From Buxus sempervirens (Eukaryota; Streptophyta; Magnoliopsida; Buxales; Buxaceae), in NCBI GenBank assembly GCA_947561395.2, contig OX387189.1:25730329-25794328 (forward strand): a stretch of 64,000 bases of DNA, given 5' to 3'. This document shows positions 1 to 9,839 of this stretch, in pieces. The notes below the pieces were generated by a model. That model saw only the letters and a program-made list of their open reading frames with translations. It was not told where the DNA came from and searched no databases. Position numbers and translations under genes: made by a program. The stretch's first letter is position 1; each line of letters opens with the position of its first letter.

Positions 1-701
1 ACCTAATTTGACCTAAATCGGTCTGAACCAGTCTCTTAAATAATTTGGGCTATCTTAAGCCCATTTTTGGACTATAGGCCCAAATGGGCCCACCAAGATT
101 ACCATTGGCCCACTTATGGGGCCCATCTCAGACCGGCCCAAACCAGGCCCGTTTTCCTTAAAAAGGGCCCAAGGCCACTTGACCCGGCTAATGGGCCCAT
201 TCCAAGCCCACTAAGACCAAATTGAATTGTAAATAAGTAAAACTTAATAAAATAATCAAATGGGTTACGCAATAACCCAATTGGGCCCAAGACCCAACCA
301 TGGCAGCCCACGAGTCCTCCAACGGGACTCGGGTCCGACCCACTTCATCTAAATAAATAAGAAAGATAAAATCAAAATAAAAGGGACACACACCTTCAGA
401 GGGCCCCGCCAGACCTAATAAGGCAGCATGCTGGTCTAGGAAGGGTGAGATTGACTCAAAAACCAGGGAGACCCGAGGGACCCGTCAGACCGACGGGGCG
501 GACCGGGGTGTCTTTAAGACTTCCCCGAACCGTAACCGAGGACTTAGCTAGATCTCTAAAAAGCCGCAGACCAGACTTAAACCCGGTTAGGGCAAAACCG
601 TGTCTGCCTGCACTCTCAGGCAGTGGCGACTCCGAATGTCCCGAGGCACGCACGAAAAGTGCGCCCGGTGTGCGATCTAGGCTAGGTTTTAGGTGCGCAC
701 A
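1..701 (+). repeat. Element A 5' LTR, 3' portion
   Basis: Almost identical to 17632-18332 and ends in GCGCACA, the last bases shared by both copies before they diverge into the PBS (here) or the flank (3' copy). The left part of this LTR is outside the window. The tract 45-330 is crowded with TGGGCC/TGGGCT motifs in both orientations. Position 624-633 holds TGGCGACTCC, the same ten bases that open the PBS 81 bp further on. Open frames here on both strands recur in both LTRs only because the LTR is duplicated; they are not genes. Confidence 0.92.
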
Positions 702-704
702 GCT

Positions 705-722
705 TGGCGACTCCGCTGGGGA
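705..722 (+). promoter_or_regulatory. Primer-binding site of element A
   Basis: TGGCGACTCCGCTGGGGA lies three bases after the LTR end. This 18-mer is the Ogre/Tat-type PBS, reported for the family as complementary to the 3' end of an arginine tRNA. The identical sequence follows the LTR of element C (45941-45958), and close variants follow those of B and D, each fixing an LTR/internal boundary. Confidence 0.9.
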
Positions 723-2111
723 CCCTTCGACCCAGCTAGACCCTGGTTAACAAATGAGTCAACTAGGTGGATATAGGCTTACTTAGGAAGTACTTTTTGT
801 CCAACCTTAGTGAAGTACTGAACACTTGTAATTGCATAATATGGGGGTCCTGACAAACGGACGGGAAAATTGCCTAAGGTAAGCCGGAGTTTTGAGTGGG
901 ATCCCTGAGTCCTCTCAACTTACCTGGGGATCCTCCCATATATTGCATTGCCAGTTGTTCTATACTTTACTATAAAAGTGGCATTAAGGAACCCTTTGTT
1001 GGTCTTTATCCGAGAATCACCCGAACAGACACAGCACCTGACCCCACTGCACACACAAGCACTTCACTACACCGTGAATGAATTTAACTGCGTGGGGTGA
1101 CATGCACGAGGGAGTCTGCATGAATGATCCGAACTGAATGAGGTCAGCATATGCTCCTCTTTACCAAGACCTATATCTCTCTAGCAGCCACCCTTCTTTA
1201 ATCGAGAAACTTACTTTTGGGATGGTATTAGCCCTACGCTCCCGTGGCTTGCCGGGGAAAGCAGGGTAAACCCATCTCCCCAGGTTTTTGGACTCTTTAA
1301 GCGCCATTGGTTTCTTACCATGGTACGCGAGGGGTCTAGTACTTGACTCAGACCCTTGAAGGCAGGTGCCTTGGGCTGGGTATCCTTCCCCACCTATTAC
1401 TTCTGATAAACCCCAATTTGAGCATGAATGAACAAATATGGGTAAAATTCAACAAGGGCATTAACCCCCGCCATTGTTTGTCTTAACCTCAATTAACCCG
1501 ATTTAATCCGAACATCCAAGTCGGTATTGGTTCAGATGAAAGCCGGTCAGATCAGACAGAAAAGGGGCAGAAAGACCCTAGAGATAGAATTTCAGCCCAC
1601 CTGTTGAGTAATGAATTTGTACCCTCCTTTTGGGTTCTCAACAACCCTAAAGGTGATTCTCTTTGCAGATTTACTTTTGTAAAATTTCGCCCTCGATGGC
1701 ATGTTGTAAATATTGTTTCTAGTCCAACACTAGGGGCAGATGAAAGAGCAGATCAGATGAAAGAACAGATGAAAGAAAAGGCCGGCTAAGACCTGAATGT
1801 GCATTTAAAGGACATAACCCTTAAAATCACATAACTTGAATGCTTAATTCTCGTGATTGCATAAATTGCTTAGGCATTGATTTAATTTTTGCATATCTTG
1901 TTGCATGCCTTAGACTAATTTAGAGTTTTTGGTGGAAAACCCTAAATTGACTTGGAATTTAAATCGGATAGTCGGCATGGCATCTTCATCCTCGACTGAG
2001 AGAGCTCGCTTCCCCAGGATTGAGAAGTGCGCCTTTGATACCCCTTTGATCCGTTCTTAGACAAGGCAATTGTAAGGAGATGAGCAGATTAAATGGGAAC
2101 GGGATTACCAC
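723..2111 (+). other. Untranslated leader of element A
   Basis: About 1.4 kb with no credible coding sequence. It contains blocks that reappear in the leaders of B, C and D: about 1024-1140 (CACACA-rich, then a GTGGGGTGACA core), 1219-1394 (listed separately) and about 1535-1720 (ends with a pyrimidine-rich stretch plus TTTGCAG, resembling a splice acceptor). DNA similarity to the ORF1 start of element D extends upstream of the chosen ORF1 start to about 1977. Confidence 0.75.
1219..1394 (+). promoter_or_regulatory. Conserved leader block, possible packaging or RNA-structure signal
   Basis: This ~175 bp block (begins GGGATGGTATTAG, includes CCCGTGGCTTGCCGGGG, ends TATCCTTCCCCACC) is strongly conserved in B (29842-30016, minus), C (46480-46654) and D (58911-59082, minus), although the sequence around it varies widely. 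It contains short self-complementary runs such as CCCG/CGGG. Its position after the PBS and before the first ORF suits an RNA packaging or dimerisation signal; that role is inference. Confidence 0.55.
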
Positions 2112-3434
2112 ATGGGACAAACTCTGTCCCTGTTAAATGTGCCCATTAATTGGGACATGATTCAAGCAGCCTTACCTTTTTGGGATCCCCAGCTTTCCCT
2201 CTTCAGATTTGGAACTAATGAGTTGAGTCCTACAATTGAGGAATTTGAATTATTCCTCCGATTCCGTGACCATGGAGAACCAGCCAGGCCAAACCTCAAA
2301 GATAGCTACAAGAATGAAGCTTGTACTTTCTTTGGCCTACCCAGAGGAGAATTCCAGACTTTAGGAGGTGACCAAGCATTCACGCGGGTCTCTAAAACCT
2401 TCCTCTTTAAAAAGATAAGGGACAAAAAGCAGGAAAAACCCCGTGTTTGGTGGGACACCTTCACCCTCGTGGTTCTGTCACAACTCTTCTTTCCTACTGG
2501 GGGAGACACCATTAATTTGCCCCTCATGGAAATTGTAGACCAACTCCAAGTGAAATTCCGAATTGCGCCGATGATTCTTGCTCAGCTATACCATGCCTTG
2601 ACCATGACCAAGAACGGAACTAGGAGGTTTCAGGGATGCGCTCCTCTCCTACACATTTGGCTTCAAGATCACCTGATGGTTGCTGAACCTGTCAGCCCAC
2701 ATTATGGGTACGTCCGTGACAATGTCACCTTGATGGCCCGAAGAGAGATTAGACCAGACTTACCCTCCAGAGAGGACTGGTTTGACCACTTTCTCCAACT
2801 AAGGGGAAAAATTGATATAAGATGGGGAGGCACATTTGACCAAGCATATACCCCTGTCATAGCTTTTAGGAAAAGACATTGCCTAGCCTTGATAGGCTTG
2901 ACTCATGCCATGCCATACTATCCGGTTCGAATTCTGAGACAGTTTGGGAAGTCTCAGGGAATACCGATCAAGGATGAGGCGGAAGGATTAACTGGCCCAC
3001 TTACATGGGAATTGAAGAAAAAATTGGTGAAAGAATGGCAACACGTGCACATACTCCAAGAGGACATTTTCACTGCATCCGACGTTCATGATTACGAACA
3101 ATGGATTGCTCAAGAAACTGGCCTTGACAGCCCACCTCCTCTCCATATCGTCACCTCTGACGATATCCCAGTTCCGCCCCTTGACACATACAGGGATAGG
3201 GTGGCCGAACTGCGGGAGTCTCATTCTCTGATCCACCGTGCATATGTGGATTCCGAGCGTAAAAACAAGCAGGCCAATGAGGCCCTTCAGCAGCAGCTTG
3301 ACACCATGCGCAGACGCGCAAAAGAGGACCGACGTCTGCGGAATAAACTTCTGCGTGCCTTGAGAAGGCAAGACGTGTCCTCTCATTATGATAATGACCA
3401 ACCTAGCTTGACTCTGGGTTTGTTGTTTTGTTAA
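2112..3434 (+). CDS. Ogre ORF1 protein (plant-mobile-domain/DUF7745-like)
   Basis: A 440-residue open frame, apparently whole. The N-terminal half (about residues 20-55) reads WDPQLSLFRFG, then ELSPTIEEFELFLRF, a signature I associate with the DUF7745/plant-mobile-domain-like proteins of Ogre ORF1. The middle, to about residue 300, is globular (LHIWLQDHLMVAEP; PYYPVRILRQFG). The C-terminal ~80 residues are charged and heptad-like (RDRVAELRESHSLIHRAY, then KKQANEALQQQLDTM-type sequence), so a coiled coil is likely. ORF1 function is not known in this family. The start is the first Met of the conserved MGQTLSLLNVPINWDMI block; element D has the same block. It lies between leader and satellite arrays, upstream of gag, the normal Ogre order. 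Confidence 0.82.
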   Translation: MGQTLSLLNVPINWDMIQAALPFWDPQLSLFRFGTNELSPTIEEFELFLRFRDHGEPARPNLKDSYKNEACTFFGLPRGEFQTLGGDQAFTRVSKTFLFKKIRDKKQEKPRVWWDTFTLVVLSQLFFPTGGDTINLPLMEIVDQLQVKFRIAPMILAQLYHALTMTKNGTRRFQGCAPLLHIWLQDHLMVAEPVSPHYGYVRDNVTLMARREIRPDLPSREDWFDHFLQLRGKIDIRWGGTFDQAYTPVIAFRKRHCLALIGLTHAMPYYPVRILRQFGKSQGIPIKDEAEGLTGPLTWELKKKLVKEWQHVHILQEDIFTASDVHDYEQWIAQETGLDSPPPLHIVTSDDIPVPPLDTYRDRVAELRESHSLIHRAYVDSERKNKQANEALQQQLDTMRRRAKEDRRLRNKLLRALRRQDVSSHYDNDQPSLTLGLLFC

Positions 3435-3559
3435 TTTAATCATGTAATTGCCTGTTCTAAATTCTGGCATTGTACTTCTCTTTTCATGAATTGTTGGATT
3501 TTGTGAAGTCAATTAAGACATCCTTGAATTCTCTTTCAAGCTATCTGGCTCTAAGCTAT

Positions 3560-4085
3560 CAACTCCTAAACTTTTGGGCAATCTGAATAAAGAACTCCCA
3601 AATTTTCTAAAGTCTTTAAATTCATGGGTTCTGAATAAAGAACACCCAATCATCAATTTCAATTTCTAAATCTTTAAATTCATGGGTTCTAAATAAAGAA
3701 CACCCAATCATCAATTTCAATTTTTTTTTAAGTCTTTAAATTCATGGGTTCTGAATAAAGAACACCCAATCATCAATTTCAATTTTAAATCTTTAAACTC
3801 ATGGGTTCTGAATAAAGAACACCCAATCTTCAGAAAGTATCATTTTCAAATTTGAGCCTTAAATCTTTAAAATTTTCAGGCGATCTGAGTAAAGAACTCA
3901 CCAAATGGTTTAAATCTTTTAACCAATTCAAAAATTTTCAGGCAATCTGAATAAAGAACCTGCCAAAATAATCTTTAAACCTAAGGGTTCTGAATAAAGA
4001 ACACACTATCCCCATCAACTCTCAAAATTTCAAATGTCAAGCTTAAGTCTTAAAACCCCAGGGTTCTGATTAAAGAACACCCAAT
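3560..4085 (+). repeat. Tandem array, ~60 bp unit, about 8 copies
   Basis: Units centre on CATGGGTTCTGAATAAAGAA followed by CACCCAATC. The four best copies begin near 3625, 3683, 3743 and 3802 (spacing 58-60 bp); copies on both sides are more degenerate. AT-rich. Confidence 0.85.
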
Positions 4086-4142
4086 CCCTTGAGCTCAGAT
4101 CACACCCGTCTGATTTAAAAGATCATACGGTGAGCTTATGGT

Positions 4143-4560
4143 GCACCGATGCCACTGGTGTTTAAACCAGAAAATTGGCAGAGGATCGTCCTGGCATAGC
4201 ATACCCCGTTGAGAAGCGCCAAAGTCAAAGGCAAATAAGCCAACGACTAGCTAAGGCACGCTCGGGTATCCCTAGCCGAACTCTTGGGGCACTGATGCCA
4301 CTGGTGTTTAAACCAGAAAATTTGGCAAAAGATCGTCCTGGCATAGCATACCCCGTTTTGAGGCACCAAGGTCAAGCAATTAAGCTAACGACTAAAGGTA
4401 CGCTCGGGTATCCCTAGCCGAACTCTTGGGGCACTGAAGCCACTGGCAATTAAGTCAGAAAATTGGCAAAGGATCGTCCTGGAATAGCCTTCCCCATTGT
4501 GAGGCGTCAAAGTCAAAGGCAAATAAGCCAACGACTAGTTAAGACACGCCCGGGAACTAC
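4143..4560 (+). repeat. Tandem array, ~145 bp unit, about 3 copies
   Basis: Three units beginning near 4144, 4289 and 4434, each with GCCACTGG, AGAAAATTGGCA, GATCGTCCTGG, ATAAGCCAACGACTAG and TCCCTAGCCGAA-type segments. A decayed fourth start follows to about 4620. The 80-residue open frame inside is a product of the repeat. Confidence 0.85.
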
Positions 4561-4704
4561 TAGCCGAAGTTAGGTGCTAAAACCATCAGGGATTAATCTG
4601 AAAATTGGTTAAGGTACACCTGGATGTTGATGTTAGCTCATCCCCTGCGGAGACTTAACATAGTCCAACCTTGTGATACTGAGCTCAAACCATCCTTTCT
4701 AAAT

Positions 4705-5255
4705 CCCGGGTTCTCTTCCCCAACCGTTTGGTTAAAATAGATCAGTCTAGGGTTCCCTTTCCCAACCGTTTGGCTAAAACAGACCAGTTGAAACCGGGTT
4801 CTCTCCCCCAACCGTTTGGTTAAAATAGATCAATCTAGGGTTCCCTATCCCAGCCGTTTGGCTAAAACAGACCAGTTGAAACCGGGTTCTCTCCCCCAAC
4901 CGTTTGGTTAAAATAGATCAGTCTAGGGTTCCCTTTCCCAGCCGTTTGGCTAAAACAGATCAGTTTAAACCGGGTTCTCTCCCCCAACCATTTGGTTAAA
5001 ATAGATCAGTCTAGGGTCCCCTTTCCCAGCCGTTTGGCTAAAACAGATCAGTTTAAACCAGGTTCTCTCCCCCAACCGTTTGGTTAAAATAGATCAGTCT
5101 AGGGTTCCCTTTCCCAGCCGTTTGGCTAAAACAGATCAGTTTAAACCGGGTTCTCTCCCCCAACAGTTTGGTTAAAATAGATCAATCTAGGGTTCCCTTT
5201 CCCAGCCGTTTGGCTAAAACAAACCAGTTTCAATCGGGTTCTCTTTCCCGGCCAT
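4705..5255 (+). repeat. Tandem array, 87-88 bp unit made of two ~44 bp halves, about 6.5 copies
   Basis: Each unit holds CCCAACCGTTTGGTTAAAAT, then CCCAGCCGTTTGGCTAAAAC, so it is an older ~44 bp repeat that doubled and was then amplified as a pair. Copies start near 4708, 4794, 4882, 4969, 5056, 5144 and 5235. Each half contains the dyad AACCGTTTGGTT, or its GCC/GGC variant. Confidence 0.88.
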
Positions 5256-5470
5256 TCGCCTAAAATAGATCAAACTTAAGAATCCTTATCATTTTCAAAA
5301 AAATAATCCAAACAAATTAATCCTTGATCATTCTTTGAAATTGGGATACATCAATAGTCATGCCTTATGTCTTCATTATAAGTTGCACTAATATCCGCTG
5401 GTTGCCCTTCCCAGGTACCAAAATTGCTCCTCGAAGTCCTTATCTGTCAAGATCCAGAAGAAGACTTGAG

Positions 5471-7000
5471 ATGGAGCAGCCCAGGGAACAGCCCTCGTCA
5501 GGACAAGATCAGGCAGAAACAAGTCAGAATCAGACAGTAACTGATCTGCAACAGAGGATTGACAGCATTGGAACCATAATACAGGAGTTAATGGCAGAAA
5601 TAAGGGAATTAAGGATGCCTCCTCCCGTTGCTCAACAGCAGACAAAAGTTCCACCACCATACCTTGTGTACCCAGCTCCGTTGGTACCACCTCCCCCTCT
5701 GCAAGCTGTGCCTCTCCCACAAACCATTGCACCTGCCCAACTGGGGCAAGAAGAGGAAGATTGGTATAGAACACAGCAGGCCAATTTTGATGAAAAGATG
5801 GCAGCCACTAAGGCAGAGGTTGATGCTTTGCGTGAAGAGCTAAAAAGCCTACGACCCAGTGCGGTCCCTATGGAGGCTACTTTAGACAGCCTCTGCTTTT
5901 TCTCTGATGTTCAACTTCCACCGAAATTCAAATGCCCTGACTTGCATCAATTTGATGGCACCGGGTGCACGTTAAACCATCTAAGGTCCTACTCTGGAGA
6001 TATGTGTCAATATGCCAAGGATGAAAAAATTATGATACAATTCTTTTAGAGGTCGCTGACAGGAGCAGCGTACAATTGGTTTTTGGGCTTGGATAAAACT
6101 AAGATCAAGAGTTGGAATGATTTAGCTGCCAAGTTCATCCAGCAATACCGATTGAACAGTCAGATAGTTCAGACCAGGGCAGAATTACAGAGGCTCTCCA
6201 AAAAGAATCAATAGTCAGTACGAGAATATGCCAAGAGATGGAAAGAATTGGCGACCCTAGTCCAACCTCCACTACTTGAACAGGAGATGACCTCCTTGTT
6301 CATCGCATCACTTGGATAGCCATTCTTTTCCCTGCTACTGGGGCAAAGTACTTCTAACTTCAATGACTTGATTCTAACGGCAGACAGAATTGAAGATGCA
6401 GTCAGTGCTGGCAAGATAGATGGAAGTGGCCATGGTTCGACACAGAGAAGGCCTGCAACTGGACAGAGTGGCAGAAATCAGGGGCAAGAGCCTAGGAGGC
6501 AGGAACCCAGGCAGTTAATTATGTGCAGCCAACACAGCCATATCACATTGCCCAAAGGAATGAAAGTCAGGGGCAGCCTTTGAGAAGGATGAGAGAAGAA
6601 ATAGAGGCAAGCATGAAAAGGGTGTTTACCCCACTGCCTTATGCTCCCGCAGAACTGTTGGCTACACTGATGAAGAAGGGGTACCTTCAAATCAAGCCTC
6701 CCAACCCCAGAATGATCAACTCACGAAATTATAATGCAGCAGAGAGATACGAGTATCATTCTGGAGCTCCCGGGCATTCAACCAATCGATGCTGGGACTT
6801 GAGGCATGACATACAGGATCTGATAGACAGTAAGAAGATCTCTGTAGATCCCGCAGCACCAGCAGCACCTACTCCTCCTACTGGTACAACCACTAACCCT
6901 CTCCCGGACCATAATAAGGCTTCTGGCAGTGGAACAGTACATCAGGTCACCAGGAATCAAGGCAGTAAACTACAGGTTGACCCGTCCTTATTGATCGGAC
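5471..7000 (+). pseudogene. gag: Element A gag (capsid and CHHC zinc knuckle), broken
   Basis: Gag of an Ogre-type element: structural protein of the virus-like particle. Order: a proline/glutamine-rich N-terminus, a coiled-coil-like stretch, then the Retrotrans_gag capsid region (CPDLHQFDGTGC; TGAAYNWFLGLDK; WNDLAAKFIQQY), then a knuckle-like motif near 6750 (YHSGAPGHSTNRCW) followed by RHDIQDLIDS. The ATG at 5471 is chosen because element C has its ATG at the same place after nearly the same upstream sequence. The same capsid order appears in B and C. The reading frame is broken in several places, so this copy cannot make intact Gag. Confidence 0.85.
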
Positions 7001-7569
7001 GACCGGGTCAAGTTATCAGGATTCATCCCCAAGAAGAGGCAGTTCATCAACAGATACTTGTCATTAACGGAGAAGAGAATGAAGAAACCTTTATGGGGTT
7101 CCCTTTGGTGCATTTCAATTTCCCTGAACCAGAATCCTTCTATCCTCCACCTGTCCCTAACTCACCCCCACCAAACATCTTCGACATGATGAACAATCCT
7201 TTCAATGAACCTGTGGACTTCCTACTGGAACCACCCACCCTCAACTTACATCAACTTCATCTTGATCCAACCTACTCCACTGTACCTCCACCTTACCAAT
7301 TCCTACCCATATATCATGATTCTACCATCACTTCCACCGAAAGAGAAGTCGATCGGATCACCCGTTCCGGTCGATACATAAACCCTAATCCTCCACCTGC
7401 ACCAGAGGGAGAAACTGATGAAGAAAGAACGAGGAGAGAAAAAGGGAAGGATGTGGCTACTGAATTGCCACAAACCCACAAGAAGAAAGGGAGAGCCCCA
7501 GAAGAAGAGATTGAAAAACTCCACCATAGTGCTTTCACTCCGGAGTATGATCTAGTGCAGCAATTGAAC

Positions 7570-8190
7570 AAGACACCCGCTCAGATATCCATCCTGCGTC
7601 TCTTATTGGATTCAGACAAACATAAAGACGTACTTATGAAGATACTGGGGGATACTCATGTGCCTGATGATATCAGCCCTGAGCAGCTGGAGACAGTAAT
7701 GTCTATAATTGCTATGCCAGAAGCAATCTCTTTTTCCTCAGCAGACTTGCCCCCTGAAGGTTATAACCACACGGAACCTCTGTTTATCACTGTAAGGTGC
7801 TCCGACTTAATAGTGAGACGAGTCATGATAGATAACGGGTCAGCTCTGAATATCTGCCCAGTCAGGACCTTCCACAGTCTGCAGCTGAACGCTGATTTGA
7901 TCAAACCTAGCTCCAATAATGTCCGCGGGTTTGACAATGCCAAGAAGGATTCCCTTGGGGAAGTTACTCTGGAAATTACAATTGCTGAAAGGGCCTTCTT
8001 TGTCACTTTGAGTTGATGGACATCAATGCCTCCTTTAATTTGCTGATTGGAAGACCTTGGCTACACCAAGCAGGGGCAGTCCCCTCCACCTTGCATCGAA
8101 TGATTCGATTTACCTCAGGAAATCAATTAATCACAGTTCATGCAGAAAATCACAGAGAATTTGAACAAGGAGGGGTGCCTATGATTAATT
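7570..8190 (+). pseudogene. Element A aspartic protease region, broken
   Basis: Retropepsin-type protease that would process the polyprotein. The active-site tract near 7831-7845 encodes IDNGSALN, in the position of the D-T/S-G motif with the usual hydrophobic approach (VRRVMIDNG). Downstream, FNLLIGRPWLH matches the second conserved ILGRPWL-type motif of Ty3/gypsy proteases. It follows gag and a low-complexity proline-rich linker and precedes the G-patch-like segment. The reading frame is broken at least once. Confidence 0.8.
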
Positions 8191-8309
8191 ATGAACTGCC
8201 TACTTCCCTAAACTTCCAAACCATTGAAATGGTGCAAGTAAACCGCATTCCTACTCCTTTGCAATCAGACTTGTCCCGCAGAAGGAAAAGGAAGAGCATG
8301 TTCGGTGCT

Positions 8310-8400
8310 GCTGAATGCGCCGACTGGGGCCTCTGAGTAGGAGATGGCTTAGGTAAATACAAGCAAGGCATCAAGTCTGTAATCCAGCCATGCGACAAAT
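8310..8400 (+). other. G-patch-like segment after the protease
   Basis: Translation shows GDGLGKYKQGIKSV, then KSVGFGLAF, matching the G-patch pattern (GxGLGKxxQGI followed by an xGLG-type turn). G-patch domains follow the protease in some betaretroviruses, where they bind RNA and help reverse transcription. Its position here, directly downstream of protease, is the same. The assignment rests on the motif only. Confidence 0.55.
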
Positions 8401-9835
8401 CTGTGGGCTTTGGACTGGCATTTGTTCCTGAACCTGAAGATTATGCCAGGCTATTTGGCATGAAAGCTGAACGAAAGAAGGCACGAACAGAAGGAAGGGA
8501 CCCCCATTGGCCCATCTGCGTCTATGGGGGACTATAAAATCACTTCACCAATATGGAAAGGGAAGCCGCACGGGCCATTCAGAACATAGTCCCCCAAGGA
8601 TGGGGTGATGAATTCAATGATTCAACTGAGCAAGCAGAAGCCGATCCTCTGCAAGGGTCATGGGACGAACCTACTTTGCCCCAGGAGACAATTACAGAAG
8701 AAAACTCAGGGGCGCTCAGTGGGTTGATGGAAGAACTGTCTGCTTTATTCTCTTGGCAGTCAGTTGACACCAAAAAACCGGCTATCCCAGAAGAGGCATT
8801 TGCCTACCCATCAGATGAGTTCGAGACACTGCCAACTGAGTCTGAAAAAGAAGAGCTGGCTCAATACATCTATATGATGGAAAGCCAAGGCAGTTCAGGA
8901 GAACCCACTCCAAGGCAAAGGTCTCCCCCACCTCCTATCTGCATTATACACCCAAGTACAAGGGATGGTCTGGGTCAGATGTTCTAGAATATGCCCCAAG
9001 TACTAGGACTGCCTACTGAGATGGCTTATCATGAAACTTATGGTAACTGGGCCCCTGACGAACATTCTTCCAGCAATAGGGAGGAATCATCAGGAAAATC
9101 CGTAACCAAGGCATTGCCTAAGGTGGAACCACCCAACGAAGTCACTATTCGGGTACCAGGGACTACCATCCGCCACGGGGTATGGATCAGTGTATCATCA
9201 GAAGATTCAAGCCAGAATCAACCAGAGAAGGGCATGGCTAGTGACCCCATCTGCATCTCCTCCGACAGCAGCATCAGTATGATACAAACCAGGAAGGTGA
9301 ATGCAGTAACTGCTGTAACCAAGGGCAAGCACGCATTGCAGAACTGGAGTTCGACGCCACTTGCCACTCGCAAAGCCGAACTACCACAGGGAGTTTCTTA
9401 CACTTCTGAAATTTCCCCTGTAGATATTGCTGCACTTTTCAATAAATGCGTGAAGTCTTTTGATTATTTTTCTGCTTCTGTGAATAATTCTACAAATAAG
9501 CATACTCAAAATCGCAACCTTAATATCGATCTCGACGCACACCCGAAAAGTTCGGAGCACGAGATAGATAATCAGGCTGCCAAAATCAAACAAAAACAAC
9601 AAAATCAAAAAGAACAAAAAGAAATTCATAGTGTTGAGCAAGAATCAAATAGCGACACTCACTCATCACAACAACCCGATGATTCAGAAATTATCCCCAG
9701 CGATTCTTTTGAATTTGAGGATAATGATGAATCATGGGAGACCCCACCTGAAATCCAATTTGCTTTAGACAGGCATGAAAAGAGTCTCCAGGCTAACATT
9801 GAGGAAACTGAACCTATCAACATAGGTGACACAGC
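8400..9835 (+). other. Spacer between protease and RT (likely intron region)
   Basis: Long open but low-complexity Ser/Thr/Glu-rich translation with no recognised domain; one open frame from 8991 runs on into RT. Ogre elements are known to splice out an intron between protease and RT, and this is where it would lie. I did not fix splice sites. Confidence 0.5.
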
Positions 9836-9839
9836 ACAA

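Larger units (their letters stand above)
3435..5359 (+). other. Non-coding spacer between ORF1 and gag, mostly tandem arrays
   Basis: No credible gene. The spacer is filled by three unrelated tandem arrays (3560-4085, 4143-4560, 4705-5255) joined by short unique stretches. Element C has a different array at the matching place. Confidence 0.8.

Noticed and set aside
705-722. tRNA gene at the PBS
   Set aside because: Only 18 bases complementary to a tRNA end; no cloverleaf on either strand.
445-750. 101-residue frame in the LTR tail, also seen at 18076
   Set aside because: Present twice because the LTR is duplicated; no domain, frames open on both strands.
2988-3512. 174-residue minus-strand frame
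   Set aside because: Shadow of ORF1 on the other strand.
4705-5255. CRISPR-like or promoter-operator array
   Set aside because: Both halves of the 87-bp unit are related repeats; no spacers and no gene partner.
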